Shown here: positions 11,127 through 22,689 of the stretch, piece by piece
Layout of the letters: every line of letters begins with the position of its first letter
Numbering within the stretch: position 1 is the first letter of the stretch
Source: Anthoceros angustus
Lineage: Eukaryota > Streptophyta > Anthocerotopsida > Anthocerotales > Anthocerotaceae
Assembly: GCA_010909165.1 (NCBI GenBank)
Contig: MU008154.1
Span: forward strand, 558,001-622,000
DNA length: 64,000 nucleotides
Reading direction: 5' to 3'
The notes under the pieces: generated by a model
Databases searched by the model: none
What the model saw: only the letters and a program-made list of their open reading frames with translations
What the model was told of the DNA's origin: nothing
Made by a program: the position numbers and the translations under genes

Positions 11127-13687
11127 CACATGTATGTGCTGGACACGACGGGATGGGCCGAAGTATGTGTTGCAGCTGTCTATTTTTGGCCGGTGGCGTT
11201 TTCCATGCATCGCACGCGTGTAACCGTTTCGGCGCGAGGCACCCATGAAATACCTGTCTAGCTCCGGATTATTTTATTTTTTACATAAACAAAGTATCCA
11301 AGTAATAGTGAATTCGGAGACTTGATAGGTATGTCAAAGTATCCATAACCCTTAGGGCACTAACAATCTCATCTGGAGTTGGGAGTTTGATTTGGAGTAA
11401 TTCTGTAGGGCACTAACAACTTGATTTAGAATTTGAATGTTTATTTCGAACGGTCTCGAATTGAAGAACTCTCTCGTGGGAGTAATCCCGTAGGGCATTA
11501 ACAACTTGATTTGGAGTAACCCTTTAGGGTATGAAAAGTATGCAAGTAATCGTTTTCTTTGGCAAATTCAGCTAAATATTAAATACTATAGAGGTTGATA
11601 ATTGCAAAGAGTCCCACAAAAAATAAAAAAACAAACACCACAGTACTAAAACAAAGAGTAGTGTTAGAATGTAAGTAATGATTCTACAGACCCATTGTAA
11701 GTAGAACACATACACTCTTACATTTCCAAGTAGCCTCATTTCCTCAATGACTCGCGATTAGCCATTTGGATCTCAATAAAAATATCGTACAACAAAGCAA
11801 ACATTAATCATTTAACTCCATCAGTTGTGTCACATGTTCTCTTTCTCATCACTCTTAGGTAGGACATGATTGGTCTAGGATCACTTGAAATTTAAATTTA
11901 AATTTTATTATAAGATTAACTTATTATATTTGATTATTTGAGTAATTATATTATTGTATTTATTTATATTTATTTAATATTAAATTATTGTATTTGATTA
12001 TTTAACATCACTCATATTGTTGCCAAGAATATTCTTTCAACTTTTAAAGACCTCTATTCCTGCCCACATTTATAAGAATGTTGTTGTTATTTTGCATGGT
12101 GCAGTGTTCAGATTTCAAATGCAGCTGGTCGTGGGCACACATTCATTTTGGAGCTCAGGCACATAGATTGACAGCTTTGCAGAGCAGAGCTCGTCCGGGA
12201 CTGTGCGGGTTACTTCAAGCTCAGGAGGTGAAATCCGAATGCTTAATTGCTTTCTTTTGTTGGTTAGTGCTTTCTTTTGGGCATATTTGATCTGGATCGT
12301 TGGGTTTTTTGGAGTTTGTTTGCATGTGCTGTTTATTTGCTGCCATGTTCCCTTCAAGTTACAGCACACATGACAAGGATATGCTTGCAGTGATTTATGC
12401 TCTAAGGACTTGGGGACATTACACATGTATGTGCTGGACACGACAGGATGGGCCGAAGTATGTGTTGCAGCTGTCTATTTTTGGCCGGTGGCGTTTTCCA
12501 TGCATCGCACGCGTGTAACCGTTTCGGCGCGAGGCACCCATGAAATACCTGTCTAGCTCCGGATTATTTTATTTTTTACATAAACAAAGTATCCAAGTAA
12601 TAGTGAATTCGGAGACTTGATAGGTATGTCAAAGTATCCATAACCCTTAGGGCACTAACAATCTCATCTGGAGTTGGGAGTTTGATTTGGAGTAATTCTG
12701 TAGGGCACTAACAACTTGATTTAGAATTTGAATGTTTATTTCGAACGGTCTCGAATTGAAGAACTCTCTCGTGGGAGTAATCCGTAGGGCATTAACAACT
12801 TGATTTGGAGTAACCCTTTAGGTATGAAAAGTAATAATCGTTTTCTTTTGGCAAATTCAGCTAAATATTAAATACTATAGAGGTTGATAATTGCAAAGAG
12901 TCCCACAAAAATAAAAAACAAACACCACAAGATTAAAACAAGAGTAGTGTTAGAATGTAAGTAATGATTCTACGACCCATTGTAAGTAGAACACATACAC
13001 TCTTACATTTCCAAGTAGCCTCATTTCCTCAATGACTCGCGATTAGCCATTTGGATCTCAATAAAAAATATCGTACAACAAAGCAAACATTAATCATTTA
13101 ACTCCATCGGTTGTGTCACATGTTCTCTTTCTCATCACTCTTAGGTAGGACATGATTGGTCTAGGATCACTTGAAATTTAAATTTAAATTTTATTATAAG
13201 ATTAACTTATTATATTTGATTATTTGAGTAATTATATTATTGTATTTATTTATATTTATTTAATATTAAATTATTGTATTTGATTATTTAACATCACTCA
13301 TATTGTTGCCAAGAATATTCTTTCAACTTTTAAAGACCTCTATTCCTGGCCACATTTATAAGAATGTTGTTGTTATTTTGCATGTTGTTCGATTTCAAAT
13401 GTACCGGTCGTACACATTCATTTTGGAGCTCGGGCACATAGATTGACTTTGCAGAGCGAGCTCGTCCGGGACCGTATGGTTACTTCAAGCTCGGAGGTGA
13501 AATCCGAATGCTTAATTGCTTTTGTTGGTTAGTGCTTTCTTTTGGGCATATTTGATCTGGATCGTTGGGTTTTTTGGAGTTTGTTTGCATGTGCTGTTTA
13601 TTTGCTGCCATGTTCCCTTCAAGTTACAGCACACATGACAAGGATATGCTTGCAGTGATTTATGCTCTAAGGACTTGGGGACATTAC
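11127..13687. repeat. 1.3-kb direct tandem duplication
   Basis: Unit A (11,127-12,421) and unit B (12,422-13,687) are nearly identical head-to-tail copies. Both start at CACATGTATGTGCTGGACAC and end in Ty3 RNase H coding sequence. Differences are mostly small indels. The middle of each unit is very AT-rich (near 11,890-12,000 and 13,180-13,290). Each unit ends at the same point in the RNase H frame, as expected for a tandem duplication that started inside a retroelement. Confidence 0.85.
12345..12421 (+). pseudogene. Ty3/gypsy RNase H fragment
   Basis: It encodes HDKDMLAVIYALRTWGHY, the conserved start of Ty3 RNase H. The repeat junction then breaks it off. It duplicates the fragment at 13.6 kb. 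Confidence 0.75.
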
Positions 13688-13798
13688 CTGTATGGCTGTG
13701 TTCACGGATCACAAGAGTCTAGAACACTTCTATAAGCAGCCGCTCTTGAACCCGAGGCAGAGAAGGTGGGCTGAGATAATTCTTGATTTCCATGTTAC
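13610..13798 (+). pseudogene. Ty3/gypsy RNase H fragment
   Basis: The plus strand encodes DKDMLAVIYALRTWGHYLYG and, after one frameshift, FTDHKSLEHFYKQP and RRWAEIILDFH. These are the typical second half of Ty3 RNase H with its TDHKSL motif. It stops where the copia gag frame begins, so the two retroelements abut. The integrase piece of a Ty3 element near 51.0 kb could be the displaced continuation. Confidence 0.8.
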
Positions 13799-13800
13799 TA

Positions 13801-14725
13801 AGGATGGATGCTCAACCACCACCAACACCAACAATCTTCAACATGATGAACGTCAGCTCTGACTTCAAGGAGAAGGATCGCTTCGACGGCACAAAATTCG
13901 AAGTATGGTCTCGCCGAATGAAGATCGCTTTGAATACTGGATCGCTCCCGATTGTCGAGTACCTTCCCAAGCCGTCGGTCCCATCCGCTATTGGCCTTTG
14001 GGTATGGCGGAAGACAAGCTATGCATATGCTAATCTCCGGATTAGACGAGGTTACCTTACACCATACTGATGGTGCCATAACCTCTGCTGAAGCTTGGAA
14101 GCAACTCATAAATATCTATCAATCTACTCTTGTTACGGTACGTTTGGAGTTCTACTCATTACGTATGCAACCTAACGACAGTGTTGCTCAGCACATAAGC
14201 AAGTTTAGGTATCTACACGCTCAACTTGCAGCACTTGGAACGGTAATCTCCGAATTTGATGCTGCGGTCCAGCTCTTAGCTAGCCTCCCAGCTAGTTATC
14301 AAACCTTTGTCTCGTCCCAGAATCAGACGATGAGAAATGCTCACCAAGCTGTTAGGTCGGGCCAAGACCCGAATATTACTGTGTCAGAGATTGCTGGAGC
14401 TCTCCTGCAAGAGGAGGCTGCCAGGTTCAATGTTGGCACATCTCAACACGGGGGAGAAAGGATTATGTTCGTGACCAGGGGAAGGTCACAACAGAATAAG
14501 AACAAGAGTTTTCAAGGATCTCGAACGCCTAACTCTTCGCCATCATCTTCTTCCAAGACCCCTAAGCGTGAAGGGAGCTGTAATTGGTGCCAGACACTAG
14601 GCCACTGGAAGAGAGAGTGTCGAAAGAAACTGGCTGGTGAGGCGCGTCAGGAGCCAAGGATGGAGAATGTGTCCGTCGTCTCCAGGCCCAAGACCCGACA
14701 AGATCAGCTTGACCTCTTGCTCTAA
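13801..14725 (+). pseudogene. Ty1/copia gag polyprotein fragment
   Basis: The gag frame begins MDAQPPPTPTIFNMM and, with one frameshift near 13,980-14,030, continues through a UBN2/copia-type gag (RMKIALNTG, AWKQLINIY, SVAQHISKFRYLHAQL). A CCHC zinc knuckle, CNWCQTLGHWKREC, lies near 14,578-14,620. The frame ends at 14,725. No protease, integrase or reverse transcriptase follows, so the element is internally deleted. The UBN2 region binds RNA or DNA in the virus-like particle. Confidence 0.85.
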
Positions 14726-15371
14726 TTATTCTAGTTGCACAGCTTCTGCCTTGGCTTCTTCACCTCAAGCGGTTCCTATGCTCACAGTTCGCGCTTGAGA
14801 GGGGGAAGATGAATAAGCCAAGGTGAGGCATGCCAGTGAACTTGTCATTGGGATCATAATTGTCATCATTACCGTACAAGTCGACTTTACTACCTCTAAC
14901 TCAATGCACATGATCTCTTTTGCTCAAAGTGTTGCTGCTGTAGAGGGAGTTGCGTGAATGCTACCTTCAAGAGGCAAGCTCTATGCCTGAAGCAGCTTAG
15001 TGCAGTTGGCGACAATTGATGAAGAATATGGTTACTTAGCCTTCACAAGGAAGTGATCATTGGAATGGGAGACTATAGTAGCTATGTGATGCTATGCAGC
15101 TTGCTCATTTGGTAGGACCTTCACAAAATTAGTTCCATCACCTGAGATGCAAGACTGCTCCCGAAGGTTTGATTCTTTTCGAAGTCACAGCCGGTGTACT
15201 TCTCCTTGAGTTCTTGTGTGGCGCCACAGACTCAATGCGCAAAGTACGACTGGGAACTGGAACGACCGAATTGAATATGCCTAAAGCAAAGCCCCTTGCG
15301 ATAGTGGTAATCTCCTTTTGTTATATGGAGCTTTCAAGACAGAGCAATTCGCACGTGTCTGAGAGGGAGAG
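14726..15371 (+). mobile_element. remnant interior of copia element with PPT
   Basis: Degenerate sequence without a usable frame joins the gag to the 3' LTR. It ends in a purine run (TGAGAGGGAGAG) that fits a polypurine tract immediately before the LTR-like sequence. Confidence 0.5.
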
Positions 15372-15600
15372 TTGGAAATAAGGCAAACCACGTGATTTTG
15401 TGTCACTTTGGTTAGTCTAACTAGACCTAGTTATAAATGGTAGTTAGTTAACTAACAGGCTAGTGGAAAGGACACACCCCTTCGTAAAACCGCTATAAAA
15501 GGCCTATCTATGAACCCTTTAATATAACTCTTAATATAGTTGCTAGAAAGCATGTTCTAGGCAATCGCTTCCGCATGGCTCCTCTAACTAAGAGGTATAA
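15372..15600 (+). mobile_element. copia-type 3' LTR, approximate right end
   Basis: It starts TTGGAAATAAGG after the purine tract and contains a TATA-like CTATAAAAGG at 15,493-15,502. The right boundary is set where similarity to the 61.3-kb transposon copy starts, so it is approximate. No matching 5' LTR lies in the window. Confidence 0.5.
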
Positions 15601-16009
15601 GCATGGTTGGGTGCTCACTTTAGTTAGAAACGGTTGAAACGCTCTTAATTTGTCCTCACGCAATGTTTACAATTATGAAAAATTCATTTCTTTTCCAACT
15701 TGTCTGATTTTTTTACATGTTATAGTCATGTCTATTTTATCTAGGATTAAAATTTAATAAAGAATGGTATATTAAAATATGCTTTAAAAATTCAACTTGT
15801 TTAAGGACAATGTCCCCACATAGTCGGCCTTTTGCCGCTTCATTTCACGAACTCGTGGCCCAGGAACGGGCCCGCCAACGCGCTGCCTTCGAAATGCTCC
15901 GAGTTTAATAATCAACATAGAATATCATTTACAGGGTGCAGGCGGGACTGGAGTACGTGCATACCGCTTTTGTGCTGGCAAATGACCTAGGTACTGTAGA
16001 GCTCAACTT

Positions 16010-16108
16010 GAACTCTGTAGGCTAGGCTGGTAATCGTGACAAGCTCCAGGAGCTCAAACTTGAACTTTGTAGGCTATGCTGGTAATCGTGACAAGCTCCA
16101 GGGCTACA
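16010..16108. repeat. 64-bp tandem duplication
   Basis: Two copies of a segment containing GTAGGCTAGGCTGGTAATCG and GACAAGCTCCAGG lie head to tail with a few substitutions. Confidence 0.7.
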
Positions 16109-16400
16109 TGTGGAGGACGTGGTGGAAGGAGCGGATCAGGTTCGGACGGCGCTACAAGTTGCAAGTAGGTCCGCGGTGCTGGTTTGGTGGATAGTGCGGG
16201 GGCGGTGTGCTGCTTCAAATACGGTGGATAGTGCCATGGCGTTGGAGGTGGTGCCTGCAAACCCTTGGCTTTTTGGACGGCGCTTCCTGACAACAACGTC
16301 GTCAGCAGGCGGAAGCCAAAATGGGCGCTGACCAAAGCGTCGTCGGTAGCAGCGGAAGCACTAACGGTGAAGGTGCTTCACGTGAAGTGGTGTCCGTGGT

Positions 16401-17160
16401 GTGGGAAGAAGAAGGCGGGGATACATCACGGAGGTGGGCGAGGCGGATGTTAAGCAGTCACGTCCTCCAGCGCCAAGGAGAGTAGGGGAGGATGCTCCTT
16501 CTGGGAGAGTTGAAGGAGAGGGCGTCAAAACATCAACAGCCCGTGTGCAGAAGCATAGAGAGCGGCAGCGGGCTCTTGCAGCCAATTCTAGTATTAGGGA
16601 ATGCTCGGTGCGTCGCAAACAAGAAGTGGCTCGTACACTAGCCAATCAATTTTTATGCCTTACCGCTGCATACACGGCAGAAAGTCGTAGAGACATCTTG
16701 GAGGTGTTTAGTCACCTACCACTTCTCAAGTTGTATAGGCCAGGGGCTACAAAGGATGCAAAAGAGATCCAACTAGGAGCATTGTTGTTGAAGAATGTGC
16801 GTGAGGCTTCTACAAACTTGAAGGCAGTTCAAGTTGGAGACCATTTGCGAGCAAGGAACACCCTGTTCAACGTCATTTTATCTCAAGATCTCCAAGACAA
16901 TCACCTTGTTGCTCGCTTTCCCACCACATTGGAGTCAAGGCGATCCATCAAGCCCTAAGCACAAGGCGGGGAGGGCATGCCTCGGTGATGATCCGGTTGG
17001 GTGATGGAAGGAGATCAAGATCGACATCCTTTCGCCACATGTTAAGGCCACCATCGTCCACTTTTGGGAATCGGCTTCCGTCCTTCATCCAACACAAAGA
17101 TACCAAGCGGTTGCGAATAGCACCGAAAACGTTCATCAAACATATCACGCACTTTCGGAC
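16401..17160 (+). pseudogene. N-terminal part of unclassified transposase-like gene
   Basis: An open frame to 16,958 encodes a basic protein: ARVQKHRERQRALAANS, RRKQEVARTLANQFLCLTAA, RRDILEVFSHLPLLKLYRPG, AKEIQLGALLLKNVREA and VGDHLRARNTLFNVILSQDL. The frame then decays but coding-like sequence (LSPHVKATIVHFWESASV) continues to about 17,150. The derivative at 62.26-62.60 kb keeps the same frame with conservative changes, which supports real coding ancestry. I link it to the core domain at 19.7-21.0 kb because both lie in order inside one element and match my memory of a plant protein family with this arrangement. No named superfamily is claimed. Confidence 0.5.
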
Positions 17161-17321
17161 ATGTCACGGTATGTGGAATTGTCGACTTGAGTTTGAAGTG
17201 TTGATTGTAGTTGTTCTTCTCAAGGACGTAATGTGGAAGTTTGGCTTGCTAGGTTTGAGATTTGTGTTTAGGTTGTTCGATCAAGGGCGTGTCTTGGGTC
17301 CTTCTAACAACGGTCTCGATA

Positions 17322-19388
17322 GGGGTTATTCTCCATTAAAGGGGTTTGGGTCCCTAAAGACCAAAAATGACCCCAGCAGGCCAAAATGCATCATCTTTAG
17401 CAAAACCACTCTTTAGACATGTCTTGAAAGACATTGACCATGTTATTTTCTCGTGAATACTTACGCTAAGGTTTGAAGCCGAAGAAGGTTCAGATTTCAC
17501 CTTCACAAGGAAGGATTTCAAGGATTTTTAACGGTGCTAGGAATCCTAAACACCTCTTTCGCAGCGATAGTACTTCCTAGCGGGGTGAGCAGTAGGCAAA
17601 CCAAACAAAATTAGTCCAGCAAGCCAAAGCTGCGCGGGCGTAAACACGCATAAAAGTAGCAATTATAGCGAAAAGAAACAGCTGGCGGACGTCCGGCGCA
17701 ATTGTGAAGAACATTAAGCAAATAGCGATCATGGCCATCTCGAGAGGACCAAACTACGACTCTAAAAGTAGCGATGGGCGTCGGTGCATTGAGTACACAA
17801 CCACAGGATCTCCATTGTTAGAGTGAAAACATAGAAGGAATTGGAGCAATGCACGGACATTGGCACATTGCGGGAGCCGACGTCCGCATTTTCTGAGACC
17901 CCAATCTTGCGGGCGTCCGCGAGATGGAAATGGTGGAGTGGATGTGCGGACGTCGGCGCATCTATATATATTGTTTGTCCTTATCTGGGATAGGTGCATA
18001 GACTCAATGGCATAAGAACTCCAAGGTTAAGCACCGGTCGGATCAACAGGATGGGGTGCTTGATTGTGGTGTTTTCGAACTTTATAGTTAAGTATTCTTG
18101 GGTGGATTAGTACTAGGATGGTTTACTTATTTTTGGCGCTTTGGATACTTGATTTTTTTAACTTTTGAAAACTTTGTAACAACTCCTTTAAGCAACCTAG
18201 GCGTATCAATACTAGGATGGAGTGTTGATTTTTAGTGGTTTGAAAAATTTGTAAATCATCCGGTATCTAGGCGTAAAGTCATGAATATTATTTTTGAAAA
18301 TCATTTGTTGGTTGATGTTATATTCCACATTCGCTTTGTATACAACATGTAAAACCTTTTGGCCTTACTCTATGTGCCCTTCCGACTTGGTATGGATCTC
18401 TTTGGTAGTCGCAAAATGTCCGCTCATTCGAGTTTGATGCACGTATAGATGCATAGGCCTTGGTTTCTAGATGAGCTACATTTTCCAAAATTCGACATGT
18501 ATGATGGTGGTTTCTAATGGCCAACCTTTTGAAGACGACAATGTTTCACAATGTTTTGCGAGAAGCAAGAAAATAAATAGAATAGATGATTTGTCCTTGA
18601 GTAATGAAAAGCTGTGGATGTAGTCGAACACAAGTATAAAAAGATCGTACACGAGCCCCAGAGAGGCCGAGTATCTGAAGAAAGAGGTCGGGTCAAGTTT
18701 TGACCAAATGGTGAGTATTTGGTGAGGCTTTGAAGGAGGACATGTCTATACCTTGTGCGCCCACCAAGTTATGCCTAGGTGTTCGAGACGAACTATAGCC
18801 AAGCACCAGAGATTTTGAATTTAAGATCGACTTGCTCCATGTGCCACCCATGGATAGATTAAGGTTGAAAGCGATGCGGACTTGACAAGAAGAAATGTAA
18901 GCTCAAGAGTTTGATCAAGAGCGGTTGAGGAGGCCTCACCATCCTTTACCTTGTCCAATTCTGAGGCCTAATCTGATCTAAGTGCGGCTTATCTCCGACA
19001 CGGAGGGGCGGGCGACGGTATGCTGCCGTGCAGGATTGCTCGAATCACGGGGTTTGAAAAGAGAATTGATGTGAGTGTTGGTGCGGTGGCAAGTGTGCAC
19101 AAGCAACTTGAACGAAAGTGCTTGCCTACACAAGTATTGACGCAACCCTCTCCAAACCCGGTGTATTGCACCTCTTTGGAGTATAAGTCGCGGACGTCGG
19201 TGCACTCTTTGGAGCATACGCCACCATCCCATACTTGGTACAAAGGTGTGTCCGTCATTTCGTGCGGACACATTAGGTCTTCCTTGGGCTCGGATGCATG
19301 GGCTGGTTCAAAATCATCGAAAAATGAAATGAGACATGTGCATTTACGTATGGTTGGGGCCAAAATGGGGTTCGAGACAAACCCCTAT
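17322..19388 (-). mobile_element. 2.07-kb repeat inserted in the transposase, inverted copy at 51.5-53.5 kb
   Basis: The whole interval matches 51,458-53,535 in inverted orientation. Similarity starts sharply at AGGGGTTTGTCTCGAACCCC and ends at GGAGAATGACCCTAT. It interrupts the transposase reading between its N-terminal and core parts. It has no recognisable coding domain and carries several GACGTC-centred palindromes. Terminal repeats and TSD were not found, so it may be a truncated piece of a larger element. Confidence 0.7.
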
Positions 19389-19679
19389 CTTTGGAAACAA
19401 CTGTTTAAACTCGCTTGTGTTTCCTTCCTCATACAACCGTAGGGTGTCTTCCTGCTAGCAACTAAGTGGTGACCACGCTCAAACAAGAGTCACCGGAATC
19501 GAGTGTGTTACATGTTTGTTACGTCACCGGGACCCAAGCTTGCATGTTTGACCCCAATGTCCTATGCTCACATATGATCTGCGACTCCATGTGGCCTCCA
19601 TTGTGGGTTTGGTGTTGCTTTTACCGTAGGTTTCTTAGGTTGATTGGTGTGTTCTTCCGTGACATGTGCGACGGAGTTC

Positions 19680-21480
19680 TACCTTCGCTCACAAGAACAC
19701 AAATACAAGTTGGGCAACGGTCATTCGAGAAGTTGAAGCCGTTCTTTGTTAAGAGCTTGCAAGAGCGCAATCTCTGCTCATCGGTACCATGTGGAAATGG
19801 CGTTCCTTAAAGATGCCTTCAATAACCTCCGGGCAGCCTGTGGTTCACCCGTGGCGATGTCATTGTTCCTGCCTGTGTGCTCATCCTTTTGGCTCAAGAG
19901 CTTCATTGTAACGCCTCCACTTGTTTGGCTTGATCGAGGACACTATGTGAGCGTGTTCTTTGTGCAAAGGGTGAGGATGTGCCCGGCATTCCCCGGCATG
20001 CTTGCTAGGAACATGTGATGTGTGGTGTCAACACACTTCCTTCCGCCTTCGAGACATGTTTGGATATTCGTGCAAATGTCGTTCTTAAGTGGCCCTTTCA
20101 ATATCGTAGTCGGAAAGGATCGATGGCAACGACAAGAAAAGGATCAAACTAGTGTTTAGGGAAACACATCCTTCCGTGTTTGTGGAGTATCCGAAGGTAA
20201 GGCTGAAGGAGTTTACATTTCATGATTATATCCAGTGGTGGGGATAGAGTTCGACATTGTCTCGAATGGTTCCACGGATGTTGTGGTTTCGTGCTCGATT
20301 TTGCTCGAACTATGCATTTGGGGTCCGAATGAGATTCAATCCATGCACCGCGTAACGACCAGTTACTATTTTGGTGTTGGTTTTACAGCGCAATGGCCTG
20401 TTGATGCAGAGGACCCGCGCATCAATTGAGAAGTACTATCACTTTTATATTAGCGATGACATGGTCCATGACACTCTATTTGTGCAACACTGTTTGCTAA
20501 AACAGTGGCAGTGGATGCAGGATGCGGGATTCCCTCAACCTCGAGAACACTGGTGCTGGTCAGATGGGGCAGCTAGCCAATTCAAAGCGTGTCGACCTAG
20601 CTACTTCATTGCTCGGTATCCTAGCATCACAGGTGGGTGCAACATGCTTTGGTCTTATTTTGGAAGTGGGCACGGGAAGGGGGAGCACGATGGTGCAGGT
20701 GCCATCTTGAAGCGTGCTCTGCGAGCTGCAGAGTCGCCCCTCATCGCGGGATGGAAAATGCTGCGATGTGGTGGAGTACAAAGAAACATCTCGCTGTGCA
20801 CAGCTCTTATGCAAGTCTTGATCATGCGTTCACAAGTTTTTGGCTCATTGGAAAGAGAGGTAAACCCGAAACAAATTTGGTTGTGACCCCATACCGGATC
20901 CAAGCAAATGCACAGATGGTTGTGACATGCATGACCCCACGCAATTGCGAATGCGGAGCCTTGCATGTTGCAGAGTGTATGGAGAGCAACCATTCGGTGA
21001 AATGGTGCCTCATCGGCTTTTGGAGGTCGGTCGAATCACACCCGGGCTGCCCCGCATAAACACGACAAGCGGTTGACCAGCAAGTCCTCTGACCGATGAT
21101 TGCGATCGTGCACTTCCAACAATTGAAGTGAGGATGATGATGTTGATGATGTCTCGAGATGGCGTATATCTTGGAAGTTGGAGATAACTTCCTTGTCTTG
21201 CCACTGCAGATGAAGGGCTGGATTTTTACTTGACTTGCACTAAGGCCAAGCACACGCATCGAGTCTGATTGCCCTTGGAGTAAAAGAGAATTCCAGTGAG
21301 GAGGTGGTTGTCGGACAATACTATATGTTGGAAAAGCATTTGCCCGAGTCCGTGTATAGCTTGCCTTGGGATCCGGAGGAATGCATTTTGCCAGCTCAAA
21401 TTGTTCGATACATGCAAGTTCACAATGGCACCACATGGGCACGATGGAGAAGTCCATATAGGCTAACCACAAGCCTGTGA
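19680..21480 (+). pseudogene. core and C-terminus of unclassified DDE-like transposase
   Basis: Frame-broken but clearly coding. In order: RSFEKLKPFFVKSLQERNLC (about 19,716-19,775), YHVEMAFLKDAFNNLR (19,790-19,840), RIKLVFRETHPSVFVEYPKV (20,135-20,195), HDTLFVQHCLLKQW (20,467-20,510), WSDGAASQFKACRPSYFIAR (20,556-20,615), GSGHGKGEHDGAG (20,661-20,700), CECGALHVAECMES (20,946-20,990) and a C-terminal SLPWDPEECILPAQIV (about 21,355-21,400). The invariant-looking Asp residues (HDT, SDG, HDG) and the cysteine cluster suggest an RNase H-fold transposase or integrase. Frameshifts and stops occur near 19,800, 20,240, 20,340-20,400 and 20,850. The assignment as transposase rests on motif character and on its place inside a repeated element. 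The superfamily is unknown to me. Confidence 0.5.
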
Positions 21481-21561
21481 ACAAGTCACGCCTATGTCTA
21501 TGAAAGCAAGCGAGGAAGGTGAGTACTACCGTGGAAGAGTTCGTGGTTCATGATCAACTGC

Positions 21562-22120
21562 GGTCTTGAGATGAGCACAACCCGATTCGATCAACACGCA
21601 TCGCGCGGAGAACGAATTAATGCAAGCCGCCGTGCCGATGATGCTATTTTCACATTGTTTGGGCCGCGTTTATCGATCGCTATGTTGTCACCTGCTTCGG
21701 GTGCCGAGTTTACTAGACTATGTTGTCACACTATGTGCTTTGAAGGTCAAAGCTACAAAATGTTTTGGCTCAAGACTTGTGACCCAAATTCGTGCTATAA
21801 CGCTGCTTTGTCGATATATGTTTCGTTGCACGATAGATCATGTTCATTCTGCAGTCTTGAGATGAGCACAACCCGATTGGATGAACACTGCGCGAGGAGG
21901 ACAACGATTAATGCAAGCCGCCGCCCCGAGGTTTCTATTTTCACATTGCTCCGGGCCGCGTTTTCAGATCTCGCTATGTTGTCACCTGCTTCGGGTGCCG
22001 AGTTTACTAGACTATGTTGTCACACTGCAAGGGTAAGGTCAACAAAATGTTTTGGCTCAAGACTTGTGACCCAAATTCGTGCTATAACGCTGCTTTGTCG
22101 ATATCCGCTTCGCTGCCCTA
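21562..22120. repeat. 290-bp tandem duplication near transposon end
   Basis: Two head-to-tail copies (about 21,562-21,853 and 21,854-22,120) start with GTCTTGAGATGAGCACAACC. The derivative at 63.0-63.3 kb has a single, more diverged copy, so the duplication occurred in this lineage or was lost there. Confidence 0.8.
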
Positions 22121-22169
22121 ATAGATGTGCGTCGGGAGTGGGAGCTCAAGTTTGATAAAATATGTGATT

Positions 22170-22652
22170 ATGGGTATGTGGGTATGTGGTATGTGGGTAT
22201 GTGGGTATGGGTATGGGTATGTGGATGTGGGTATGTGGGTATGTGGGGATGGGGATGGGATGTGGGTATGTGGATGTGGATGTGGGGATGTGGATGTGGG
22301 ATGGGATGTATGTGGGATGGGATGTGGATGTGGGATGGGGATGGGATGTGGGGATGTGGATGTGGGATGGGATGTGATGTGGGTATGTGGATGTGGATGT
22401 GGTATGTGGATGTGGGTATGTGGATGTGGGTATGATGGGATGTGGGATGGGATGTGGATGTGGATGTGGATGTGGGGATGTGGGGATGTGGGATGATGTG
22501 GATGTGGATGTGGGGATGTGGGATGGGGGATGTGGGGATGTGGGGATGTGGGATGATGGGATGTGGGATGGGGATGGGATGTGGGATGGGATGTGGATGT
22601 GGGGATGTGGGATGGGGATGGGGATGGGATGTGGTGATGGGGATGGGTTATG
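22170..22652. repeat. GGATGT minisatellite, almost free of C on the plus strand
   Basis: About 480 bp composed of GGATGTGG and GTATGTGG units. The plus strand holds essentially only G, A and T. Open frames across it are compositional. A shorter related array (TGGATGTG) occupies the same relative position in the 61.3-kb element, so it belongs to the transposon terminus. Confidence 0.9.
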
Positions 22653-22689
22653 TCGCCCGCTTGTTAGGTTACTCCAGACGTGCCGCTTT

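Larger units (their letters stand above)
15601..22670 (+). mobile_element. unclassified DNA transposon with transposase remnant
   Basis: The left flank (15,601-15,960), the N-terminal coding part (16,440-16,840), the C-terminal region (21,340-21,600) and the minisatellite end all have counterparts, in the same order, in the shorter element at 61.3-63.6 kb. That defines a transposon family with a long copy (this one) and a deletion derivative. The interior carries a degenerate transposase. A 2-kb foreign repeat (17,322-19,388) splits it. I could not identify terminal inverted repeats or target duplications, so both ends are approximate. Confidence 0.6.

Noticed and set aside
18989-19442. Overlapping 97- to 140-codon frames on both strands
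   Set aside because: They lie inside a non-coding-looking repeat. The inverted copy at 51.5-52 kb breaks the same frames with indels.
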